The notes: generated by a model not told the origin, from the letters alone. DNA of 64,000 nucleotides from Barthelona sp. PCE (GCA_040285745.1 JAUFOR010000005.1:702954-766953), one strand, 5' to 3'. Counted from the stretch's first letter, positions 54,458 to 64,000 are shown. Program-made: numbers and translations.

Positions 54458-56578
54458 ATGCCCAGGGTTCGTAAATTCGAGGAAGGCCTTGTCATGCAGG
54501 CTTATCCTGAGGGGCAGATGATATTTGAGGGAAAGGGCGTAGTATTGCTTAAGTCAAGAGAAAACAAAGATATAAGCCTCATTGAAAGTGTCATTGAAGG
54601 CAAGGACTTCGTTGGATACGTTGAGAATACGCGTGAGCCTCTCAAGTACACATACAAGGAAAGAGCTGGAGAATCTTACATGATCATCAAACAGCTTCAT
54701 GGTTACGATAATATTGTAACCCATCTTGATATCTTATTATTTAGTGAAATCATGAGTGCTGAACATACAAGAAGGAGAATACGCTTCCCGTTTGACAACA
54801 TAGAAAGGTTTCAAATTAGCAGAATATTTCCGATGGATGAAAACCACCTACTATTCACCATTAGTGATACCGTTAATAACAGACAAGTGATTCTGTGCTA
54901 CATATTAAATGTGCTAACCGATGAATATAGATGTATTGGAGAGTATAGCTCTCAACCAACCGTTAATTCAAACTACATTTTGTTAAAGAAATGCCAAGAT
55001 GATACCATATGGCATTACAATTTTTCTGCAGATGACATGGACGAGGCACATGAACCTGATATTGAGCAGTTACATGGAATCTATTCAGGATGCATCAGGT
55101 GGTGTTTTAACTCGGATTGCATTTGCCTAGTTAGCTTTCGCGATCAAGAAATTGATGAACTAATAATATTTGACTGTCTGAGGAACCAAGTTAACTTAAC
55201 AGAAAGGTTTCCACAGCTTAAAGGATTGAATATTATGAAAAACTCAAAATTTGCATTATTAACGCTCACTCAAAATGTTTTGTCAATGGTATTCATTGGA
55301 TTTGGATCAAGATGTATAGTAGTTCATATCGAAAACGGTGAATTGAAGATGTTAGAGGGTGAAATGAATTTTTGGAATGTACTCTGCGATGACTTTAAGC
55401 ATATAGATTTGAACGATAATTCTTCCTTTCATCATGAAGATTGTGTTTTTTATGGTACTGATAAAATAACAGAACGTTATGGCCCAATCAAATTCAGAGC
55501 AGTTGATAATGAGGTTGTGAGTTTGAACAGTCTTCAGCCATCTAACATCTTTTTTGATGGAATAGTGGAAGTGTATGATGATGACTCTTTGATAAGATGT
55601 TACTTTTTTTTCAAAGAAAAGAAGCTTATTGTGCTGCATGGGTGTAGGAAACTGTTTTCACGTATGCGCTACGAGATCCAATCAGTTCAACCAAATGAAG
55701 GAGATGAATTTGTTGTATTCGCAAAGGTACATGGTTGTGCATATAGCAAATTATGCTGGACAGGCTCAGAATCCAAGCCAATCACAACCATTTTGCCTCA
55801 TTGTGGCTCTAAACACTTTGGATTTATTCAAGGGCTGCCCATCAATTTTGAATTTGATGATTATACACAACTGGTGCATTTGGGAAGTGAGCTGATTTTG
55901 GAACTTGATGATGTTAATTTACGAAGTGTTCATGGTTCACATTTTGATAATTCAGCGTGCATTCTGTGTAGAAATTCAATCCATTTTTTTCAGCTCAATG
56001 TCAACGGTTATGATGTGGAGGTTCAAAAGCACATTGTTTTTGAACATGAATATAATGATGTAATAGTTTACTTTAACCCTCGTCCATTGGCTGAAACATC
56101 TGATCATCAGCTGTTTGTTGTACATAGACGCAGTGAAGAAGCAGCAACGCAACATTTACACTGTTTAGATTGGTCAACAGGAAGCTTCTTAGAGCCTGTT
56201 CTCCTTTGGAAGAGATCATATGATGATGAAGCGGAGGAAGGCAACTATTTCCGTAATTTCTTGGGTGATTCATACATACAGGTGAGGGGTGGTATCATTA
56301 AAGCATACGTTGAACACGGTGCAATTAAGACGCGTTTTTTCACTAACAATAATTTCCCTTATGTGAATATAATCCACGATCCAAATCTACCCAATAACAC
56401 TGTTCAAGACATGTCATACGAAGAAGAGACCAAAACAATGGTGCTGAAAACTTACAATATTGAGGAAGACCCGGAATCGATCAATCCCACAGTGGAATCG
56501 TTCCACCTTCCATCGTTCCTGGCGGAGGCTTCCATCGTTGAGTACCACATGCCCGATTATCATGAACAATGTTGTTGA
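54458..56578 (+). CDS. MPR-family protein, copy 3
   Basis: 706 residues starting MPRVRKFEEGLVMQAYPEGQ. Intact paralogue of copies 1 and 2. It lacks their duplicated upstream region and instead shares a 65-base divergent promoter with the tail-anchored gene. A 203-base stretch (56101-56303) is identical to copy 2 (52232-52434), although the rest of the genes differs by many substitutions, which points to gene conversion. The C-terminus is extended by YHEQCC compared with the other copies. Function unknown. Confidence 0.85.
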   Translation: MPRVRKFEEGLVMQAYPEGQMIFEGKGVVLLKSRENKDISLIESVIEGKDFVGYVENTREPLKYTYKERAGESYMIIKQLHGYDNIVTHLDILLFSEIMSAEHTRRRIRFPFDNIERFQISRIFPMDENHLLFTISDTVNNRQVILCYILNVLTDEYRCIGEYSSQPTVNSNYILLKKCQDDTIWHYNFSADDMDEAHEPDIEQLHGIYSGCIRWCFNSDCICLVSFRDQEIDELIIFDCLRNQVNLTERFPQLKGLNIMKNSKFALLTLTQNVLSMVFIGFGSRCIVVHIENGELKMLEGEMNFWNVLCDDFKHIDLNDNSSFHHEDCVFYGTDKITERYGPIKFRAVDNEVVSLNSLQPSNIFFDGIVEVYDDDSLIRCYFFFKEKKLIVLHGCRKLFSRMRYEIQSVQPNEGDEFVVFAKVHGCAYSKLCWTGSESKPITTILPHCGSKHFGFIQGLPINFEFDDYTQLVHLGSELILELDDVNLRSVHGSHFDNSACILCRNSIHFFQLNVNGYDVEVQKHIVFEHEYNDVIVYFNPRPLAETSDHQLFVVHRRSEEAATQHLHCLDWSTGSFLEPVLLWKRSYDDEAEEGNYFRNFLGDSYIQVRGGIIKAYVEHGAIKTRFFTNNNFPYVNIIHDPNLPNNTVQDMSYEEETKTMVLKTYNIEEDPESINPTVESFHLPSFLAEASIVEYHMPDYHEQCC

Positions 56579-57477
56579 TGGACTGAAAATCAGATAAACA
56601 AATATTCAGACTGGTGTCCAACAAACATTCTTTACTAAAAATAATTGTGATTTTTAAAATTGGTGTGTTCTATGTTATTCCCTTATGAGGTTATTGTGAG
56701 TTCTGAAAGATGTTTTTATGAAAATTCTATAATCAAGATAAAAAGGGCGCTTTGGGATTTTTTTTTATAGTTTTTTTCATTCTTTACTTTTGCACATTAT
56801 TTTTTAATGTATTTTGAAAATATTATGTTATCAAGAAACGATGACGTAGAACTTTTCGACTTCAATTGGATACCATGTTAACTATTGAATTTCTTATATA
56901 TGGCAACAGAAGACTTGAACGATGAGGATTTATTTTTTAAGTTTTCTCTTTCTTGTTTACAAGGAATCATGCTCTGCGTTTTCTAAACATATGTAATGGT
57001 GCCTGAACGTTTTTTATTCGAATTTAACATTTTTTCCGCTTTAAATATTTATAGTTGTTTGGTGGAACAGGCTGGCTTACCATACATGCGTTTGTTATTA
57101 TTTTTATTCTTATTTGTACCATGGACTTACTGAATATCAAACCGGTGGTTGATGCTTAAAGGAATCATAACATTCTAAAATGAAATACATAAAGACCGTC
57201 TCTGGTCACATATTCATGATATACTAGATACGTGAACATGATAATTTTAGTTCTCCTGAATACACTGTAGAGATTACTTTTGATAAAAATGTCTCCGAAA
57301 CATTAATTATTTTTCTAAAAAATAAATACAAAATAGCAATAAGAAGTTCAATAATCATTATTATTTGAGCAGTAGTTAATGATAATTGATCCCTATCGTC
57401 CATAAAGTTTGATTTTGAAGTGTATAAGTGAGTTGAATGAACTTTCAATATATGACTTAAATCCAACCAATGAGTGG
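56579..57477. other. Gene-poor AT-rich region
   Basis: About 900 bases of AT-rich sequence with homopolymer runs (for example T9 near 56760). A minus-strand ORF of 86 codons at 57224-57484 has one hydrophobic segment but no other support. I see no RNA gene or repeat here. Confidence 0.4.
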
Positions 57478-57722
57478 GTGACATATAGGCTAGCCTTCAG
57501 ACTTTATACTTGAGGTAGTAAACAGCGAAGGGGGACGAAGCGAACCTTCTTGTGTGGATGGTGTTCCTGGAACCCTACATAGTTTTTGTCTTCCCTTTTT
57601 TTAAAAAATAAAAAGGGGTATTGAGCCAATTCCAGGACGAAACACACTCCACGCTTGAAGGCTCGCCTTCCTGTGTGAGCGTTCCCCGACGTCAAAAAAC
57701 CTACTTCAGTATAAAACAGCGA
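57478..57722 (+). ncRNA. Structured RNA-like element, copy 1
   Basis: Pairings visible: TTATACTTGAGGTAG (57504-57518) with CTACTTCAGTATAA (57701-57714), closing the element; GGGGGACG (57530-57537) with CGTTCCCC (57680-57687); GTGTGGA (57552-57558) with TCCACGC (57648-57654); GTGTT (57561-57565) with AACAC (57641-57645); CCTGG (57566-57570) with CCAGG (57632-57636), leaving an ACGA bulge. A central CCCTTTTT/AAAAAGGGG hairpin (57593-57618) and GAAGG/CCTTC (57657-57670) complete it. Copy 2 keeps the same helices with compensatory changes. The family is not recognised. The direction is arbitrary; a foldback transposon is the alternative. Confidence 0.5.
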
Positions 57723-58249
57723 ATTATAAACATGCATTTTCGTTGATTTTATTTGAGTGCAAAAAATATCTATAAGAGGATTGACTTAGACTTTCTCACT
57801 TGCACTTATGGAATTGAGAACCATTGGCATGGTGAACGTAACGATTTACAAAGAATGACAGAGAAACAGTAAGAATCATATCCAATATGCTTCATAGTAG
57901 CTGTTGTAATCCTGTTAAATGGCTAGCATAGGAAGCATTAAACATCTCCTCAAGTATGAGTGATATGGTCGGAAGAAAAATAGGAAGAAATTTCAAAAAT
58001 TCAAAAACATGCCTAAAGCCACTAATGATACAGTATAACTCGTGCAAACCTGTCCAACGTGCGCTTTTACCGTAATTAATTAAACTAATTCGGCCCAGGA
58101 AGAAAAATACAACTGGAAATGCCCACATAACCGCATATACTCATTTATAATGCCAGGAGACATACTTCTATTCCCAGTTAAACTGTTGTGACAAATATTT
58201 TAACGTTGTAACATGATGTAGGGGTGATAAAATTTAAACCTTAAAATAA
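57723..58249. other. Spacer between structured elements
   Basis: About 530 AT-rich bases. A 78-codon minus-strand ORF (58128 to 57892) is hydrophobic and has an ATG but nothing else. 'gttaaatggctagca' near 57915 is shared with sequence beside the 24.7 kb foldback element. Confidence 0.35.
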
Positions 58250-58740
58250 CGGTGACATACAGGCGCTAGCCTTCAGACTTTATACTTGAGGTAGTAAACA
58301 GCGGAGGGGGACGAAGCGAACCGTCATGTGTAGTAGGTGTCCGTAGGACCCGATACGGTTTTTCTTACCTTTTTCAAAAAAAAAAGGTTTTAGGCCACTT
58401 CCCGGACGAAACACCCTCTACACGTGAAGGCGAGCCTTCCCACGTGAGCGTTCCCCGACGTGATTCTTACTTCGAGTGCATGTTACTCTATCAAAGGAGT
58501 AAAACTTGCTAGTGTGTTTACTGAGTTTCAGAGTGGGATTCAGAAGAAGACGAGCCTACTGAGGACGCAGGTACCTCGTACCTACACCCACAATAGTTTA
58601 AAAATAAATAAAATAGTAAGTCTCAAAAGAGGGAAGAAACGTAAATCTACGTTTTCCACCTCTTTCTCGTCTTCTTTACTCTCAGTAGACATCAACAGAC
58701 AGCCAGGGGCAACAAGATCAATAAACCTACTTCAGTATAA
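58250..58740 (+). ncRNA. Structured RNA-like element, copy 2, with extended 3' part
   Basis: The first 60 bases after GTGACATA are almost identical to copy 1. Pairings: GGGGGACG (58306-58313) with CGTTCCCC (58449-58456); GTGTAG (58328-58333) with CTACAC (58418-58423); GGTGT (58336-58340) with ACACC (58411-58415); CCG/CGG (58341-58343, 58403-58405), with the same ACGA-type bulge; central ACCTTTTT/AAAAAGGT hairpin; GAAGG/CCTTC (58426-58439). The closing partner CTACTTCAGTATAA of TTATACTTGAGGTAG (58280-58294) lies much further downstream, at 58727-58740, after a second structured segment. Confidence 0.5.
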
Positions 58741-59018
58741 GAACTATAATTCATATTCAGTAAGTGATGCTCATATTACTACTATTTAATCCATAGTATT
58801 ATTTTTAAAACTTCAATACATTATAATATAAATATTTATTCCTTTTTTTTTAAATTTGATTATTAACGAATGTTTTTATGTTGAAATGGTGAAATTATAA
58901 AGAGAAATTATGAAAAAAGCAATTTTACAATATAGAATAAATCGGTATTGAACACAAGCTCAGAAACAGCAGATTATTTATGGTATTTACTTTAAACATT
59001 TAGAGAATTATTTCTGGG
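58741..59018. other. AT-rich spacer before tRNA genes
   Basis: AT-rich sequence without ORF or repeat. I see no further feature apart from being the 5' flank of tRNA-Leu. Confidence 0.35.
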
Positions 59019-59098
59019 ATCAACGTGGCCGAGTGGTTAAGGCGCCAGATTCAGGTTCTGGTCTTTCGAGATCGCAGGTTCGAGTCCTGTCGTTGATA
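59019..59098 (+). tRNA. tRNA-Leu (anticodon CAG)
   Basis: Acceptor stem ATCAACG/CGTTGAT with discriminator A. The D-arm is GTGGCCGAGTGGTTAAGGC. The anticodon arm CCAGA-TTCAGGT-TCTGG gives CAG. A long variable arm (class II) fits leucine, and the T-arm is GCAGGTTCGAGTCCTGT. The B box GGTTCGAGTCC is intact. No intron. A T-rich stretch follows within ten bases, as expected for Pol III termination. Confidence 0.96.
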
Positions 59099-59185
59099 TT
59101 TTTACAAGTTTTTTTTTGGGTTGGTATTCCTGGTAATGAGCTAAAACAATGCTTGAGTCATTTCCGTTATTATACGTTTGTATAA

Positions 59186-59257
59186 GTCCCATTGGTGTAA
59201 TGGTACCACGCTACATTCGGGTTGTAGAGATCGGGGGTTCGATTCCCTCATGGGACC
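59186..59257 (+). tRNA. tRNA-Pro (anticodon CGG)
   Basis: 72 bases. Acceptor stem GTCCCAT/ATGGGAC with discriminator C. D-arm region TGGTGTAATGGTACCACGC. The anticodon arm CTACA-TTCGGGT-TGTAG reads CGG with G37, typical of proline. The B box GGTTCGATTCC is intact. No intron. TTTTTTT follows the 3' end. It lies 87 bases downstream of tRNA-Leu, same strand. Confidence 0.95.
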
Positions 59258-59927
59258 TGTTTTTTTGCTCTAATATTTTCGCAATAGTAGTTTAAATGAA
59301 ACTCACGTGGAATTTTAAGTTTGATAATATTTTTATTAGTAGCTCGGCTGAGTTGTCGCTCAATCCATTAAGCACAATAATTTGTGAATGAATACTGGCT
59401 CATGCTTATTACTGTGGTAGATTAACTTATACGAAATAGATAGCTCGCAGCTCCCGAAGAAGTAGTTTTTATCAAATGGGCCTGCCTTATCTGATTTCAC
59501 TAATACAATATATTAGCGATTCTTTTATATATTCGCGTGGAATTTAGTATTGGCTAATATTTGTGTTTGTGAACTCTTTGAGTTCGCATCACTATTGTTA
59601 AGATTTTTTTATGATGCCCAACTTTTGGAATTCACTAATATTTTTATTAGCAATTCGCTTAAAGTGAGCACAAGTAAATTTTTTTATTAGGCGCTAATAA
59701 ATTATATTAGGGAGAAAATGAATAATTGGCGAGAAATCTCCGTTTACTAACATTTTTATTACTAATATTTTTGAGATGGTCAAAACAAATCAAACTCCGC
59801 CGAAACGCGCATAGACCAAAATTCTTGGTCTATTTCAATTTTGGTAGTAAATAGTTTATTAATTTTCGAGCAAGCTGTCCCGGATTCTCGTATGTACTGT
59901 TCCTTGGTCTTCTGCTAACTGTTAGTA
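59258..59927 (-). repeat. AT-rich palindromic motif array, probable LINE 3' region
   Basis: Variants of a palindromic motif CTAATATTTTTATTAG recur at about 59323, 59500-59516, 59553, 59635-59650, 59681-59710 and 59746-59775. Several are preceded by GTGGAATTT-like and followed by CTC/GAGT/TTCGC-like sequences. Each copy could form a short hairpin. The region lies between tRNA-Pro and the end of the LINE ORFs and is best explained as the element's 3' untranslated region. The exact 3' junction is not visible. Confidence 0.5.
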
Positions 59928-62900
59928 TCAGACTCTACGCCTGCTCCTTGCTGCCCTCATAATGTTCTTCATAGCATAAGCGTGAAAAGCAAATAGATGG
60001 TAGCTAAGACCTTTTTTAAGTTTCGTTCCACTGGTCTTAATTGATTGCGACGTTGATCTCTCGTTCAACGACTCGAGCACCTGTTCCCACGACGTGTAAG
60101 CTAGCTCGAAATTGTATTTCTCGCGTGCCTTCGACGTCGGTTCCCACAACATCGGATCCCAAATGGCTCCTCCGTGCGCAACGGCCATAATCTTGACCGG
60201 CGGGTCATCAAAGTTTTGTACTTATTTAGCTTCTTGTAAAAATAGGCTGCACGTACGTGACCTCGATCTTTGCTCGTGAACGGCGATGTAGTCATAACAT
60301 CCACCACAACCTTGGGTCCGCTTGCTTCCAGTATTGCAAAATCTGGTCGCTTACGTTCTTTCCGATTGGGGCACGACTCACCACTTTCGTACCGTTCATG
60401 TGTCCAACCCAATTGTACACGATGTATGTCACTGTACTCCTCAAACTTTCTTTTAGGAATTGGCTTATCCAAGTTGAAAATATGAGCATTTCCTGATTTT
60501 CGAACAGTATCAACTGTTTTCTCAAGAATGTTGTTGTGCAGTTTGACGACAAGACCGTGATTTTTTTGAACAAGAATAATGATGACTTCTTCTGTCCAAA
60601 ACCTTCTCTCCACAGAAGTTGCACCGCCCAGAGGCGTACATTTCGCGAAGTTCAGGGAACAACAATTGGTATATACCGGCTAAAGCATAACCAAACATGT
60701 AACGCTCATCAAACATTGAATGAATATTGGCAACTGACCTTTGGGGCCATGTGGCGACGGTAGCATCGAGTGACCAGGCAACAGAACGCTGAGACATCAA
60801 GGCGTCTCGGGATATAAATGATTCTGGATGGAAACGACAATGTTTGATCGCATAATCAAACAATTCGAAAAAACGTTTTGTGAGAATGTTTTGTAGTTTG
60901 CTTTTTTTGACGCACAATATTAGTAGCCATACTGATCTCAACATCGTACGACTCCATCTGAGTGTGCTGCCCATAGTTTACGGCAAGCCACAGTAAATTT
61001 GAAGCAAATTCATGCTTTGTTTCACTGTTAAGAGAAACTGCTTCCACAAGTTTGTGTTGGCAATCCTCATCTTGGTAATGAGCATCCGGCATAAAGTAGG
61101 GTTTGTTATCTTTGTCATAGTTGAATCTAGCTGCGGCCAAATAACGTGGGCTAAGCCTAGTGAAATCCGACCACTCAATCAAATTGAAACGCTTGATTGA
61201 GCTACTTACCGAAGCGGTACTTGCCAAGTCAGCTATTTTGTGGAGAAACACAAAGTCTAGACAACCAGTCCCACCAAGAGACAAAGGATAACGGAGAGTT
61301 GGAGCTTCATCGATCGATAACTCATCGGCTCCAGGAATCATCTCAAGAAGTAAATTCTGTTTGATGGTCCTTTCCATATCATCAACTGCATCTTCAGTGA
61401 GAGTCACCGAGCGTACGTGATGAATGAGCATCTGATCAATCGACATAGAAGCAAGATACTTGAACAAAGCTGTCCCTGGACTTATATACTCGAGAAGTTG
61501 TTTGACGCCATTGCTAAATCTTGCGCATGCATGACTAACATTAAAGTCGCCAATCTGAGTACCTAACAATTGATAAAAGCTAAGCTTAAGTTGTGGGTAG
61601 CGATGTTCTCTTGCTCTTCACCTCTTGGAAATATCCTTGAAGCGAAAGCAATACTCCCGGCTCCATACCCCACCAGCTCACACTTCTCAGCATTCACTTT
61701 CAGGTTATAGAACTCGAGCTTACCCTTGATTACATCAAAGGTTGACATGACAGTTGATGGTTCACCAACAATATAAATATCGTCAGCATACGCGTACATA
61801 TTGACTGAATCTGGGGCTACGGCTTTCGTATCCTTCAACACTTCAGCAATAAGAAGAGCAAACAACAACGGAGACGTTGCGTTACCCTGTAACACGCCCA
61901 TACAACTATCAAAAAGGAAGGCGCTCTCCATTCGACCAAATCGGAATTGGCCTTTTGCACATCTGATGATATGCTTGGAAGCACCAAGGAGCATGTGCAG
62001 CGACAATATGCAGCAGCTTGTCACGACGAACGCTGTTGAAGGCGTTAGCAATGTCAATAACAAGAGCAACATTACGATCACTTCGCTTTAGATTGACATC
62101 AACGAGGTTTGCGACCAGAGCAGTAGCATCCCGCATCCCAGCACCGAATTGTTTGTGTTTAAACAAGTACTTTTTGACACGTTCAGACTGAAACTTCAGA
62201 TCTTGACTCGCGATGATCTTATCAGCGATACCACCGAGTGCAGAGGCAACTGCGATGGGGCGTACAGGCATATGCTCACCCTCTTGAAGCTCCTCCACAT
62301 GCTTTTTTGTTAAGAGCAATTAGTCGGATATTCCAAAGGGCCCACGGGCGCGATCCGAACGCATAATCATTGATAACTTGAGTAAAAGCATCCATGTAGC
62401 GATCGTTACGATAGATTTCAGCCACAAATAACTTAAGTAAATATGGCATCACTCCATCGGCACCGGCAGAAATGTACTTTTTGACTTTTTTGGTGGTCTC
62501 ATACACCATATCTTTCGATATTATGAATTCCTCAGGGTCCCACTCACCTCTCTTGAAAGAACTCATGGTTTCGCGCAGAATCGCATCAGAAACTGGTGCA
62601 CTGACTGGATGCTTTGATTGCATCTGTTCCAGCACGTTAGTATCTGATAAAGGCATGGTACCTTGACTCTTTGCTAGCCTTATGGCCTTTCCTGGTTGGT
62701 TGGCGTCTGCGTACTTCTTCATACGAAGGCTTACAGACTCCCTAGACTCAACGGATGGCTGATTGGAACGTTGCCTCGGCGTCTTACCAAAACATAGCGC
62801 AGAAGCTGCAACTATTAGAGCCTCGCCTATACATCGTTGAGACTCACGTAATGGAGTATTCCGTATTAACAAACCAATCTTCAGGACACAGAAATATAGC

Positions 62901-64000
62901 TTTCTTGATTTCTTATCACCAATTAAATTATCTTGGTTCTCGATAACTTTCTGAAAAACAAACTCATTAAAAACTTCTAGAGCATCGTCTTTGTCTAGGT
63001 CTGGTCGTAAAGAATGTAGAGCCAGGACCCCGGACAATTTGTTGACAAACTCCTTGATTCTCACAAGTGTTTCAATATTACCGCTCTGCCACTGAGGCAA
63101 TCGCGGTGGATTAGCGCAATAAGCGCCCAGAAGTTCTCCAAAGAAATCTTCAGCAACTCTTCTCTCAGCAATTTCGCTATTACCGTCAGTTGCACAAAGT
63201 CGATTGAATCGGACCAGCGGGTCGTACAGTAAAATGGGGAAAGTGTATTCCATACGAGAACTTGAAACTGGGTATGTAACATTGCTCATAATAGGAGGAG
63301 CTTGGTTGGTAACACTGCTCGTAACAGGAATTGAAGGCGTCGGGTTAGTATCTACCGGGTCAACATCCAATGTATGTGACTGTGACTGGTTCCGGTTAAC
63401 CAATGCTGGCGCTCCAACTTCTTGGAAGACAGAATCATGCGATTCTGGATCACTTTCCACCTTAAAAATATGACTGAGTAGAGGAATCATTCTACTACTA
63501 AAAAAATGGGAAGAGCTCGTACAAGTTTCTACTTCCATTAAATTCCAAACAGGCCTTGATAAACGCAAACATCACGAAATAGAAATTATCCGTGAACGGT
63601 TCTACATTCTGCCAATGATAAACATTCTGGCCACGCGAGTCCATTCTGAATTTCATACAAGACACACTTCTAACGAAATTGATTGCTGCCGGATGTAAAA
63701 TCCTGCAACGCTCATCTTCCTTTTCCTCAGAAGCGACACGCCTTATAGTGTCATCCAAATGTGTGAATCTCTCGTCTCCAAACTTCTCATTGATAGCATG
63801 TACAATCTCGTTTGCATCAACGCCAGTGCTGCATACTTTCAGGATAGCATGTGCAATAACGAGTTGTCCTCGTGTACCTGGGCTTGAAAGACGTACACCA
63901 ACGGTTTCCATCTTCTCACCTTCAATACTGCGTAAAGACAACCAATCTGCGTCAGTGCACAAGCCACTCCACTGATCATGAACATTTTGTCGAATTATTT
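59928..64000 (-). mobile_element. LINE retrotransposon with restriction-like endonuclease, frame-broken, 5' end outside window
   Basis: Minus-strand coding homology runs from the window edge to the stop at 59928, in eight overlapping frame segments (breaks near 63500, 62300, 62000, 61565, 60900, 60570 and 60190). Order: N-terminal region without recognised motif, then a reverse transcriptase with ALVIDIANAFNSV (catalytic Asp, 62053-62055), GVLQGNATSPLLFALLIAEV and YAYADDIYIVG (catalytic DD, about 61778-61800). Then a CNFC...HHYSC zinc knuckle (about 60590-60635), then a PD-(D/E)xK-like nuclease (RPDFAILE about 60330-60351, VVVDV about 60297-60315). This is the R2/Genie-type RLE LINE layout. 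Four of seven breaks lie at homopolymers of six or more, so some may be sequencing errors. Confidence 0.88.

Noticed and set aside
57224-57484. 86-codon minus-strand ORF with one hydrophobic segment
   Set aside because: It starts inside the structured element and has no supporting motif.
57530-57645. Hammerhead ribozyme, suggested by GGACGAAAC in both structured elements
   Set aside because: The 3' half of the core is present but no CUGANGA partner lies before the matching stem in either copy.
57521-57722. AAACAGCGAA direct repeat as a target-site duplication around element 1
   Set aside because: The left copy lies inside the block conserved with element 2, so it belongs to the element and is not a duplicated target.
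57892-58128. Hydrophobic 78-codon minus-strand ORF between the structured elements
   Set aside because: It has an ATG but no leader motif, no homology that I recognise, and lies in AT-rich DNA where hydrophobic ORFs arise by chance.
58460-58789. 109-codon plus-strand ORF
   Set aside because: It lacks a proper ATG at its start and overlaps the paired stems of structured element 2.
1-64000. CRISPR arrays, bacterial operons or prophage
   Set aside because: No regularly spaced repeats or Shine-Dalgarno-type gene strings occur; the gene content is eukaryotic.

Overview
The window reads as a compact, intron-poor microbial eukaryote. Long uninterrupted ORFs sit 20-300 bases apart on both strands and use the standard code. 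The recognisable genes are eukaryotic: GPN1, FAM91, REV7, an L7Ae-type RNase P/MRP-like protein, WDR33/Pfs2, CSE1/exportin-2, CHID1, a BEACH-WD40-FYVE giant, a SAP30-like protein, RING proteins and eukaryotic tRNAs. Short pyrimidine-rich TTTCA(T/C) leaders and a GTAAATA(G) motif at or just after many stops resemble metamonad initiator and poly(A) signals. A LINE with a restriction-like endonuclease also fits an anaerobic protist. I cannot name the species; metamonad-like is an inference only.

Layout. 1-3234 (-): 5' part of a secreted EGF-like protein. 3573-7720: GPN1, FAM91, REV7 and, convergent, an L7Ae/Rpp38-like gene. 8010-18048: accessory block with a lineage-specific 'MPR' gene, exon-like tandem repeats, a kinase/RING2 fusion and another MPR-starting gene. 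18345-33849: a type I membrane protein, type III glutamine synthetase, a putative acylated protein, a RING/coiled-coil protein, a SAP30-like protein, a foldback structured region, a polytopic membrane protein, WDR33/Pfs2, CSE1, an unknown gene and CHID1. 34012-41730: ALFY-like BEACH-FYVE protein. 41754-43352 (-): basic coiled-coil repeat protein. 43437-56578: second accessory block of lineage-specific genes, many starting MPR/MPQ/MSR, with two more copies of the 8497 family; one is frameshifted and the copies show gene conversion. 56579-59018: gene-poor stretch with two copies of a structured RNA-like element. 59019-59257: tRNA-Leu(CAG) and tRNA-Pro(CGG). 59258-64000: degenerate or error-broken RLE-type LINE on the minus strand, its 3' side facing the tRNA genes.

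How it fits together. The housekeeping genes cover mRNA 3' processing, Pol II assembly, tRNA processing, nuclear transport, vesicle tethering and autophagy, with no operon-like logic. The unusual content is the recently expanding MPR family, the kinase/RING2 fusion, and the paired-stem elements with compensatory base changes at 57.5 and 58.3 kb. These last are the best candidates here for something undescribed.
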